In this document: piece by piece, positions 1 through 4,911 of the stretch
Layout of the letters: the number at the start of each line of letters is the position of its first letter
How positions within the stretch are numbered: the stretch's first letter is position 1
Origin: JAZGDL01 sp036477795
GTDB lineage: Bacteria; Planctomycetota; Phycisphaerae; UBA1845
NCBI GenBank assembly: GCA_036477795.1
Contig: JAZGDL010000158.1
Location: 1-5,551 of the forward strand
DNA: 5,551 bases
Direction of reading: 5' to 3'
Translations under genes and position numbers: made by a program
The notes under the pieces: generated by a model
What the model saw: only the letters and a program-made list of their open reading frames with translations
What the model was told of the DNA's origin: nothing
Database searches by the model: none

Positions 1-2
1 AT

Positions 3-557
3 CCCCGTCAAACACGCCCGATCCCGGATCGGTGGACGTCCACCCTGTGGTCGAGCGGGACGGAGTGGTATGAACGGTTCGATCCGTTCCCAGAGCTCAT
101 CCGTGAGCAGTGGCTTGGCCATGACCAGGTCCTCCATGACATGTTCTCCTTGTCGATCCAGTCACCGCTCGTTCAACAGGTTTTGTTAGAGTTCCTTAGT
201 CCGATCGGCGCGTTATTGAAGGAACGTGCTAATCGGACTGATTTACGGTTTGAGGATCTGATGCAGGCTGACCTTATCCTGTTTCTGCGCGGTGTAATCC
301 ATGGGGATCAATGGTGGCCCTACACACTTGTTTACGCCATACACATGATCGACTACCCTTTCGAGGTGTTCGCCAGATCGCAATCATCGTCGTATTTCTC
401 ACGGGCGAAACATGCTATTGGAGTCTCAGACGTAGATGAATTGAGAACTCTAATCCAGAGAAAGGGGGATGATGCTATGCACATGCCCATCTGGCAAGGC
501 CGTTCATTTAACTTGCCATTGCTGGCGAATGTGAAACGGCTCGGCAAACAACCGTGA
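3..557 (+). CDS. Unrecognised protein, C-terminal part (start outside window)
   Basis: I do not recognise this family and assign no function. The reading frame is open from the first complete codon at 3 to a TGA at 555-557, about 184 residues. The first internal ATG at 141 has no Shine-Dalgarno sequence, and the frame in front of it encodes protein-like sequence (WTSTLWSSGTEWYERF), so the gene very probably begins outside the window. The visible part looks soluble and mostly alpha-helical: hydrophobic and charged residues alternate, with an aromatic patch GDQWWPYTLVYA near the middle and a basic end (NVKRLGKQP). There is no signal peptide or clear membrane segment in view. Codon use is mixed, with TTA and TTG leucines, and GC is near 47% on a line counted by hand, well below the two central genes. 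This suggests an accessory or transferred gene. The stop codon abuts a 16-bp tandem duplication and then a MITE-like element, so the downstream side has been rearranged. Confidence 0.65.
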   Translation, partial: PRQTRPIPDRWTSTLWSSGTEWYERFDPFPELIREQWLGHDQVLHDMFSLSIQSPLVQQVLLEFLSPIGALLKERANRTDLRFEDLMQADLILFLRGVIHGDQWWPYTLVYAIHMIDYPFEVFARSQSSSYFSRAKHAIGVSDVDELRTLIQRKGDDAMHMPIWQGRSFNLPLLANVKRLGKQP

Positions 558-587
558 TCGGAAAAGGTGTCGATCGGAAAAGGTGTC
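556..587. repeat. Perfect 16-bp tandem duplication at the stop codon
   Basis: The 16-mer GATCGGAAAAGGTGTC occurs twice head to tail, at 556-571 and 572-587, with no mismatch. The first copy begins inside the TGA stop of the upstream gene. The second copy ends four bases into the 9-bp duplication that flanks the adjacent MITE-like element. Perfect identity suggests a recent slippage or recombination event. Confidence 0.9.
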
Positions 588-592
588 AGGAT

Positions 593-724
593 TGCTCTGT
601 GGAAAACCCCTGCTTTCTGCTCCAATTCGTGACATCGCATCTCGGACAGACTCTGCAACACAAGCACTTTTTGAAATCGACCATCCCGCCGAGAAGGCCG
701 TATTCTGGGGTTTTCCACAGAGCA
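593..724. mobile_element. MITE-like element, 132 bp, with 18-bp TIRs and 9-bp TSD
   Basis: The ends are perfect 18-bp inverted repeats: TGCTCTGTGGAAAACCCC at 593-610 and its exact complement at 707-724. Directly outside them, with no gap, lie two identical 9-bp direct repeats, TGTCAGGAT, at 584-592 and 725-733. Terminal inverted repeats flanked by a duplicated target are the signature of DDE-transposase insertion. The 96-bp core has no credible coding sequence, so this is a non-autonomous miniature element. A 9-bp target duplication is known for IS1 and for IS4-family elements such as IS10 and IS50, among others; I cannot name the parent. Each TIR contains TTTTCCACA (711-719, and 598-606 on the other strand), which fits the relaxed DnaA-box consensus TTWTNCACA; the outer end of IS50 is also known to carry a DnaA box. 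If transcribed, the ends would pair into a long stem just after the upstream gene. Confidence 0.82.
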
Positions 725-862
725 TGTCAGGATGATTTATTTGGGGGTAAGAAGAGCGGACGGAAGTTTTTTTCAATATCAGCCGCCAGTCCCCAACCCG
801 CGGAAGTGGAAGGCAAGCAAGACCCTCACCTCGCCACAGCGAGTCGCCTGCGGAGACCCTAA

Positions 863-885
863 CCCCTCTCCCACGGGGAGAGGGG
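863..885. repeat. REP-like palindrome, 10-bp perfect stem
   Basis: CCCCTCTCCC (863-872) and GGGAGAGGGG (876-885) form a perfect 10-bp stem with a 3-nt ACG loop. From memory, hairpins of this type, often preceded by CCCTAACC-like text as here, recur between genes in many bacteria. No T-run follows on either strand, so it does not look like an intrinsic terminator. Copy number cannot be judged from one window. Confidence 0.75.
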
Positions 886-1023
886 GAGTGGAATGTCAGT
901 TTTCCGAGCTGAACGTTGCTGTATGTGAATAGCGAGCTCCCGATGGAATCGCGATGTCGCCCCGGTTCACGTGAGGGATGGGTTGGCGGTGCGTGGCGCA
1001 ATGGACGGGGTTTGGTGTGCGGG

Positions 1024-1054
1024 CGCGAACCGGGTTGACACAACCCGGCTCGCG
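1024..1054. repeat. 13-bp stem-loop, loop GACAC
   Basis: CGCGAACCGGGTT (1024-1036) pairs with AACCCGGCTCGCG (1042-1054) across a 5-nt loop. The only mismatch is A1029 with C1049. On the minus strand the same position reads as a U-G wobble, so a minus-strand RNA would pair along the full 13 bp. No T-run follows on either side. It could be an extragenic palindrome or part of an unrecognised structured RNA. Confidence 0.7.
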
Positions 1055-1298
1055 GATCGACCTCCCTTGGATCGTCAGATTCGGCTTGGAAGGGGGGGCC
1101 AAGGGCGGTCTCGGGGAAGTAGCGGCACAAACAGGGTGGATTTTGCGGTGATTAGAGCTTGCCTCTGGGGTGTGGGCGGATTATGTTCCTTGAGTCCGTC
1201 TGATTTGGACGGTTGCGGCGTTTTTGGTGCATCTACAGGCTGAATTATCGCCCATCGGCCTGGTCGAGCCTCGACGAGACCAGACGAGCGTCGTGTTC

Positions 1299-1361
1299 GG
1301 GGGGGGTCTGGGGGTCTGGGGCTCTGGGGCTCTGGGGCTCTGGGGGCCGGGGGGCCGGGGG
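1299..1361 (+). repeat. G-tract array with 8-bp tandem repeats; strong G-quadruplex potential
   Basis: Eight G-tracts follow each other: G8, G5, G4, G4, G4, G5, G6 and G5, separated only by TCT, TCT, CTCT, CTCT, CTCT, CC and CC. The core is three tandem copies of CTCTGGGG (1322-1345), flanked by shortened or CC-type variants. Tracts of four or more G with loops of 2-4 nt are textbook G-quadruplex sequence and could hold two quadruplexes side by side. The run ends 79 bp before the dehydrogenase start codon and lies on the coding strand, so it would be in the mRNA leader if transcription starts upstream. Unit number may vary by slippage. Confidence 0.85.
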
Positions 1362-1426
1362 CGTTTTCAAGGAATGCGGCTCCGTGTCCCCGACCCGCGG
1401 CGCGTCACCCGAAGTGAGAAGTAAGA

Positions 1427-1433
1427 AAGGAAG
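1427..1433 (+). promoter_or_regulatory. Ribosome binding site fixing the dehydrogenase start
   Basis: AAGGAAG lies 7 nt before the ATG at 1441 and resembles the Shine-Dalgarno consensus. The same frame is open back to an ATG at 1213, but that stretch translates the G-tract repeat into low-complexity Gly/Trp/Ser sequence. A good signal peptide begins exactly at 1441. The start is therefore set at 1441. Confidence 0.75.
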
Positions 1434-1440
1434 TCCCCAG

Positions 1441-2910
1441 ATGCGTCATACACGGTTTCCCACGCTGGCGGCGATGGTCTGTTCATGCGCAATGAGCGGG
1501 GGCGCGTTCGCCCAGGTCAACCTCGCGGGGGGGTATGCCACCGCCGGGGCGGGGATCGGGGCGCTGGCGAGCACGCGCGTGGCAACCGGATTGGAGTGGC
1601 CGGTCTTTGCCACCTATGCACCCGGCGACTTCACCCGCCTCTTCATTCTCGAAAAGCGCGGGCGGATCAGGGTCCTGAACCTCAAGACGGGCGTTGTGAC
1701 TGCCACGCCGTTCCTGAATATCGACAGCCTGGTCGGAGGCGGCAACAGCACCAACAGCGAGCGGGGCTTGCTGGGGCTGGCGTTCCATCCGGGCTATCAG
1801 AAGAACGGTTTCTTCTACGTCGACTACACCAACAACTCCTCGAACACCATCGTCGCCCGGTACACGGTCTCCGGGAACCCGGACATCGCTGACGTCGGCA
1901 GCGGCGTCCAGATCCTGTTTATCAACCAGCCCCAGACAAACCACAACGGAGGCTGGATAGGCTTCGGTCCCAACGACGGCTACCTCTACATCGCCACCGG
2001 CGACGGTGGCAACTCCTGCGACACCGGCTCCGGCCACTCCTCGGGCGGCAACGCTCAGGACATTACCAACAATCTGCTGGGCAAGATGCTGCGGATCATC
2101 CCGTCCACGACCGTGGGCGTCGGGGGATACACCATTCCGCCCGACAATCCCTTCGTCGGCATCACCGGCGACGACGAGATCTGGGCCTACGGCCTGCGCA
2201 ACCCCTGGCGGAGCAGTTTTGACTCCGTGAGTGGCGACCTTTACATCGGCGATGTCGGCCAGGGCGCGCGGGAAGAGATCGATTATCAGCCAGGCAGTAG
2301 CACCGGCGGGGAGAACTACGGCTGGCGCTGCCGCGAGGGGGATGTCGCTAGCTCGGCCAGCGGATGCAGCACGGCCGGTTGTCCAGCCCCGGACAGTTTC
2401 ACCGAGCCGCTCCACGTGTATAGCCACAGTCCCCCGCCCCCTCCGGCCGGTTTCGTCTGCGCGGTCACCGGCGGTTACGTGTATCGCGGCTGCGCGATAC
2501 CGACCCTGGACGGCACCTACTTCCTCGCTGACTTTTGTGGCGGGGCGACTTGGAGCTTCAAGGTCGTCGCCGGCGCGGTGACGGAATTCACTAATCGGAA
2601 CCCTGAACTCACGCCCTCGATCGAAGGCTTTGCGGTCAACCAGATCGTGTCGTTCGGCGAGGACGCCCGAGGTGAACAATACATCGTCGATCAAGGCGGC
2701 GGTGGCACCTCCGGGCAGGTCTTCAAGATTATCCCGGTCGATCCCACAATCTCGCCGGCAGACCTGGATTGCTCCGGTGACGTCGGCGTGAAGGACTTGC
2801 TGTTCCTGCTGGGCAGTTGGGGTCCATGCGACGGCTGTCTGGCCGACCTCGATGGGGATCACTTCGTCGGCGTGAAGGATCTGCTTTCCCTCCTCGGCAG
2901 CTGGGGTTGA
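1441..2910 (+). CDS. Secreted glucose/sorbosone dehydrogenase-type beta-propeller with C-terminal dockerin-like repeats
   Basis: The 489-residue protein is predicted to be exported. Residues 1-24 form a signal peptide with cleavage after AFA, before Q25. Residues about 46-432 match the PQQ-dependent sugar dehydrogenase (GSDH, PF07995-type) six-bladed propeller. Visible family motifs are SERGLLGLAFHPGY (106-119), TNHNGGWIGFGP (166-177), YLYIATGDGG (181-190), WAYGLRNPWR (248-257), ENYGW (291-295) and TGGYVYRG (343-350). In characterised soluble glucose dehydrogenases the equivalents of His168 and of an Arg in RNPWR contact PQQ or substrate. Such enzymes oxidise aldose sugars to lactones in the periplasm or outside the cell. 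Substrate and true PQQ use are not shown by sequence. Residues 441-489 hold two dockerin-like calcium loops 28 residues apart (D441, D443, S445, D452; D469, D471, D473, D480), each followed by LLGSWG, with C444, C463 and C466 nearby. A proline run (331-335) and several extra cysteines suggest loops with disulfides. Tandem stops TGA-TAA end the gene. Confidence 0.88.
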   Translation: MRHTRFPTLAAMVCSCAMSGGAFAQVNLAGGYATAGAGIGALASTRVATGLEWPVFATYAPGDFTRLFILEKRGRIRVLNLKTGVVTATPFLNIDSLVGGGNSTNSERGLLGLAFHPGYQKNGFFYVDYTNNSSNTIVARYTVSGNPDIADVGSGVQILFINQPQTNHNGGWIGFGPNDGYLYIATGDGGNSCDTGSGHSSGGNAQDITNNLLGKMLRIIPSTTVGVGGYTIPPDNPFVGITGDDEIWAYGLRNPWRSSFDSVSGDLYIGDVGQGAREEIDYQPGSSTGGENYGWRCREGDVASSASGCSTAGCPAPDSFTEPLHVYSHSPPPPPAGFVCAVTGGYVYRGCAIPTLDGTYFLADFCGGATWSFKVVAGAVTEFTNRNPELTPSIEGFAVNQIVSFGEDARGEQYIVDQGGGGTSGQVFKIIPVDPTISPADLDCSGDVGVKDLLFLLGSWGPCDGCLADLDGDHFVGVKDLLSLLGSWG

Positions 2911-2922
2911 TAAAGAAGGCGC

Positions 2923-2946
2923 CAAGGCATCAAGGCATCAAGGCAT
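2923..2946. repeat. Three perfect 8-bp tandem units
   Basis: CAAGGCAT is repeated three times without error (2923-2930, 2931-2938, 2939-2946), and degenerate versions flank it on both sides. It begins 13 bp after the dehydrogenase stop codon. It is an ordinary short tandem array and may vary in copy number. Confidence 0.85.
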
Positions 2947-2978
2947 CGAGGGGGAGAAGAAGGCTTGAGGCTTGGGGC

Positions 2979-3010
2979 CTCCCAACTCCTGACCCCTAAC
3001 TCCTGACTCC
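2979..3010. repeat. Heptamer array A, four units
   Basis: The units read CTCCCAA, CTCCTGA, CCCCTAA and CTCCTGA, then a partial CTCC. All are variants of CTCCTAA on a strict 7-bp period. The array follows AGAAGAAGGCTTGAG (2955-2969), which also precedes array B. Confidence 0.85.
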
Positions 3011-3019
3011 TTCTTGTCC

Positions 3020-3045
3020 CCTCTGTGTCCTCTACGCCTCAGTGG
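3020..3045. repeat. CCTCTGTGT-type short repeat, block A
   Basis: Three degenerate units CCTCTGTGT, CCTCTACG and CCTCAGTGG follow each other with a period of 8-9 bp. A longer run of the same kind is at 3378-3446. Read on the minus strand, these repeats give Arg/Gly/His-rich text typical of spurious proteins. Confidence 0.6.
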
Positions 3046-3131
3046 CGAGTCCTCTGAAGATGGCATCATGGCCCGCCCCGGCGGATCTTCGACATTTGGC
3101 TTTCGGGAAGACCTCGAGCGCCGTGTTTCGC

Positions 3132-3150
3132 CGGCGGGCTTGACCCGCCG
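3132..3150. repeat. 7-bp hairpin CGGCGGG/CCCGCCG
   Basis: CGGCGGG (3132-3138) and CCCGCCG (3144-3150) pair perfectly around the loop CTTGA. It overlaps the GCCGTGTTTCG...GGCTTGAC module at the end of block A. In block B the matching module is changed so that this hairpin is not kept. No T-run follows. Confidence 0.6.
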
Positions 3151-3194
3151 TGGCGACCGGAGCAACCTGCGAGCGAAAGAAGAAGGCTTGAGCC

Positions 3195-3257
3195 CTCCCA
3201 ACTCCCGACCCCTAACTCCTAACCCCTAACTCCTAACTCCCAACTCCTGCCTCCCCC
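3195..3257. repeat. Heptamer array B, nine units
   Basis: Nine successive 7-bp units run without a break: CTCCCAA, CTCCCGA, CCCCTAA, CTCCTAA, CCCCTAA, CTCCTAA, CTCCCAA, CTCCTGC and CTCCCCC. The changes are mostly C/T or A/G transitions at fixed positions, and the final units decay into a C-rich end. Heptamer arrays of this general kind (STRR repeats) are known from cyanobacteria with different unit sequences. Confidence 0.88.
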
Positions 3258-3260
3258 CTC

Positions 3261-3280
3261 ATCCGTGTCCATCCGTGGTT
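3261..3280. repeat. Two 10-bp units ATCCGTGTCC / ATCCGTGGTT
   Basis: The units ATCCGTGTCC (3261-3270) and ATCCGTGGTT (3271-3280) are adjacent and share ATCCGTG. From memory, similar ATCCGTGTCCATCCGTGG text is common between genes in several bacterial groups. Block A has no counterpart. Confidence 0.6.
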
Positions 3281-3306
3281 CCTTCTTCAAAGAGACCCGG
3301 ACCTTC

Positions 3307-3330
3307 GCGAAGCCTCAGGTCCGGCTTCGC
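3307..3330. repeat. 8-bp perfect hairpin GCGAAGCC/GGCTTCGC
   Basis: GCGAAGCC (3307-3314) pairs with GGCTTCGC (3323-3330) around an 8-nt loop. The right arm continues into CGGGCTTCTTCC, which has only short T-runs, so it is not a convincing intrinsic terminator. It sits between the 10-mer and nonamer modules of block B. Confidence 0.6.
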
Positions 3331-3377
3331 CGGGCTTCTTCCATTCAACTCCATCCCATCAGTGTTCTATCCTTTTC

Positions 3378-3446
3378 CTTCTCTCTCCGTGGCCCTCTGT
3401 GGCCCTCCGTGTTTCGGTCCCCTCTGCGTTCTCTGCGGCTCTGCGG
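3378..3446. repeat. CTCTGYGGC-type short repeats, block B
   Basis: Units with a period of about 10 bp (CTCTCCGTGG, CCCTCTGTGG, CCCTCCGTG) are followed by 9-bp units (CTCTGCGTT, CTCTGCGGC, TCTGCGG). They belong to the same type as 3020-3045. The minus-strand reading gives LTAEPQRTQR, a string I recall from many spurious hypothetical proteins, which suggests wide dispersal. Confidence 0.65.
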
Positions 3447-3478
3447 TGAGTCTTCTGAAGACGGCCGTGTTTCGTCGG

Positions 3479-3508
3479 CCGGCTTGACTCGCACCGCCGG
3501 GCTTTTTT
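3479..3508 (+). terminator. Possible weak intrinsic terminator
   Basis: CCGGC (3479-3483) pairs with GCCGG (3496-3500) around a 12-nt loop, and a GC step then leads into six T residues (3503-3508). The hairpin-plus-T-run layout is right for a plus-strand terminator, but the stem is short and the loop long. It would separate the repeat region from the Asp-box gene 90 bp downstream. Confidence 0.35.
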
Positions 3509-3583
3509 GTGCGCCCACGCCCCGCGCGGCGGTTATGCTGAGGCACGATCCTCCCAGCCGGGCAACGAGACCAAGCCTTCCCT

Positions 3584-3588
3584 AGGAG
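3584..3588 (+). promoter_or_regulatory. Ribosome binding site of the Asp-box gene
   Basis: AGGAG lies 9 nt before the ATG at 3598. It supports this start over the internal in-frame ATG at 3667, which falls inside the hydrophobic core of the signal peptide and would remove its basic N-terminal region. Confidence 0.75.
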
Positions 3589-3597
3589 TGCACCTCG

Positions 3598-4806
3598 ATG
3601 TTGAACCGACAACGACCCTCAGCCCTCCCTCGGCGGACCCCGACACACGTTCACCTTCTCGTGGGAATGATTCTTCTGACGGCGTTCAACACATTCACCT
3701 ACGCTGACGATGGGGTGAGCGTCACGACCATGCGGGCGCCGAACGGGGGGATTCAGCCGCAAGTGGCGGTGGACGATCGCGGCACGATTCACATGATCTA
3801 CTTCGTCGGCTCCGTCCGGGCAGGCGACGTCTTCTACATGCGATCAACGGACGGCGGGGAGACGTTCACGCCGGCACTGCGGGTCAACAGCCAGACAAAC
3901 AGCGCCATTGCGCTCGGAACGATGCGGGGGCCGCAACTCGCGGTGGGACGCCAGGGGCGTGCTCACGTGGTGTGGATGGGATCGAAGCAGGCCGAGCCGA
4001 AAGGCCCCGACAATGAGACGCCGCTGTTGTACGCCCGGCTCAATGACGAGCAGGAAGCGTTCGAGCCGCAGCGCAACATCATCCAGCGCCAGCCGGGGCT
4101 CGACGGCGGATGCACGGTGGCGGCAGGTGGGGGTGGGAACGTGTACGTAGCCTGGCACGCGCCGCGAACCAAGAAGCACGACGAGCAGGACCGGTGGGTG
4201 TGGGTTGCACGCTCCACCGACGACGGCGGGACGTTCTCCGTTGAAGAGGCGGCGAACACCGAGCCGACCGGCGCCTGCGGGTGCTGCGGCATGAGCGCGT
4301 TCGCCGATGCCGACGGCTCGCTTCATATCCTGTATCGCTCCGCCAAGGCGGTGGTGAATCGCGACATGTATCTGCTCACATCGTCCGATCGCGGCAGCAG
4401 CTTCGAGTCAAAGAAGCTGCACGTGTGGAACGTCGGGCAATGTGTCATGAGTTCCGCCGCGTTCGCGCAGTCAGCAAACCAAGTCCTGGCGGCGTGGGAA
4501 ACTAGACGACAGGTGTACTTCGCGAAGATGGATCCGGCGGCGAAAACGGTGACGGAGCCCGTCGCGGCCCCGGGGCGGGGGCCCAACCGCAAGTTTCCAG
4601 CCGTGGCGAGCAACGACCGCGGCGAGATCATCCTGGCTTGGACGGAAGGAACGAGCTTCGGCAAGGGCGGGTCGGTGGCGTGGCAGGTATACGATGCGAA
4701 CGGCTCGCCCATCCCCGAGGCTCACGGGAGCGCCCATGATCTACCCGCGTGGGATTGCGTGGCCGTGTTCGCTCGGTCCGATGGCTCCTTCACGGTCGTG
4801 TACTAG
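3598..4806 (+). CDS. Secreted BNR/Asp-box (sialidase-fold) beta-propeller protein with a C-x-C-C cluster
   Basis: The 402-residue protein carries an export signal: a basic N-terminus (residues 3-13), a hydrophobic stretch (about 18-33) and a likely cleavage site after TYA (36). At least three Asp-boxes of the form S-x-D-x-G-x-T/S-F are visible: STDGGETF (83-90), STDDGGTF (206-213) and SSDRGSSF (262-269). Blade-like strands such as VHVVW/VYVAW/ILAW types recur between them, as in the sialidase/BNR-repeat superfamily. Databases would probably label it exo-alpha-sialidase, but I see no FRIP/YRIP motif and cannot place the arginine triad, so glycosidase activity is unproven. Notable are TGACGCCGMSAF (C227, C229, C230) and single cysteines at 172 (DGGC), 282 (VGQC) and 387. 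Clustered Cys in an exported propeller could bind metal or form disulfides; this is inference. GC is high, about 75% on one line counted by hand. It is probably its own transcription unit, being isolated by repeats upstream and followed by a tRNA gene. Confidence 0.82.
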   Translation: MLNRQRPSALPRRTPTHVHLLVGMILLTAFNTFTYADDGVSVTTMRAPNGGIQPQVAVDDRGTIHMIYFVGSVRAGDVFYMRSTDGGETFTPALRVNSQTNSAIALGTMRGPQLAVGRQGRAHVVWMGSKQAEPKGPDNETPLLYARLNDEQEAFEPQRNIIQRQPGLDGGCTVAAGGGGNVYVAWHAPRTKKHDEQDRWVWVARSTDDGGTFSVEEAANTEPTGACGCCGMSAFADADGSLHILYRSAKAVVNRDMYLLTSSDRGSSFESKKLHVWNVGQCVMSSAAFAQSANQVLAAWETRRQVYFAKMDPAAKTVTEPVAAPGRGPNRKFPAVASNDRGEIILAWTEGTSFGKGGSVAWQVYDANGSPIPEAHGSAHDLPAWDCVAVFARSDGSFTVVY

Positions 4807-4884
4807 ACTCCCCCGGCCAACGCCACCGTCCGATCGTGCGGGATATACTGGTGCCCGAAACCGGCCGATGACAAGCGGTTGCGT

Positions 4885-4899
4885 CGCCTCACCGAGGCG
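4885..4899. repeat. 6-bp hairpin CGCCTC/GAGGCG before the tRNA
   Basis: CGCCTC (4885-4890) and GAGGCG (4894-4899) pair around the loop ACC, 12 bp before the tRNA. It might belong to the tRNA leader or to the tail of the Asp-box transcript. No T-run follows. Confidence 0.4.
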
Positions 4900-4911
4900 T
4901 CGAACGGCTCG

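Larger units (their letters stand above)
558..1440. other. 883-bp gap without a credible gene, rich in repeats
   Basis: No reading frame here has a ribosome binding site, recognisable motifs or natural-looking protein composition. In order it holds the end of the 16-bp duplication, the 132-bp MITE-like element, a 10-bp palindrome, a 13-bp stem-loop, an imperfect inverted repeat (CTGGTC at 1260-1265 with GACCAG at 1278-1283) and the G-tract run. The promoter and leader of the dehydrogenase gene must lie in its right part, but I found no convincing promoter. A T7 run at about 769-775 has no stable hairpin in front of it. Confidence 0.7.
2911..3597. other. 687-bp gap built of short tandem repeats in two composite blocks
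   Basis: No credible gene lies here. The short open frames on both strands are translations of repeats. In order the gap holds three 8-bp units (2923-2946), composite block A (about 2955-3150), composite block B (about 3178-3490), a weak terminator-like hairpin (3479-3508), and about 90 bp that should contain the leader of the Asp-box gene. Each block has the modules AGAAGAAGGCTTGAG, CTCCTAA-type heptamers, CTCTGYG-type 8-10-mers, GAGTCYTCTGAAGA and GCCGTGTTTCG...GGCTTGAC in that order. I could not pick out a promoter for the downstream gene. Confidence 0.75.

Noticed and set aside
593..724. The inverted repeat considered as an intrinsic terminator
   Set aside because: The arms are 96 bp apart, no T-run follows, and the abutting 9-bp direct repeats are explained by transposition instead.
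504..1130. Minus-strand open frame of about 208 codons across the MITE and palindromes
   Set aside because: It crosses the MITE, the palindrome and the stem-loop, has repetitive Pro/Arg/Ser-rich composition, and lacks a ribosome binding site or any domain.
1159..1187. Possible sigma70-type promoter TTGCCT - 17 bp - TATGTT upstream of the dehydrogenase
   Set aside because: The spacing is right but each box matches only four of six bases, and planctomycete promoters are not well defined, so it cannot be told from chance.
1213..1440. N-terminal extension of the dehydrogenase to the ATG at 1213
   Set aside because: It translates the G-tract repeat into low-complexity sequence, and the signal peptide and ribosome binding site both point to 1441.
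1483..2925. 480-codon minus-strand open frame opposite the dehydrogenase gene
   Set aside because: It is a high-GC antisense shadow with Val/Ala/Asp/Gly-rich text and no motif, while the plus strand has clear family motifs throughout.
2923..3257. Repeats considered as a CRISPR array
   Set aside because: The units are 7-10 bp and directly adjacent without unique spacers, so this is not a CRISPR array.
3014..3612. Several short open frames in the repeat region on both strands
   Set aside because: Their sequences are direct translations of the repeats (for example SPPNSRPLTPNP and LTAEPQRTQR), typical of spurious hypothetical proteins.
4844..4849. TATACT as a -10 box for the tRNA gene
   Set aside because: It is one base from TATAAT and sensibly placed, but no -35 element is seen at the right distance, so it is not listed as a feature.
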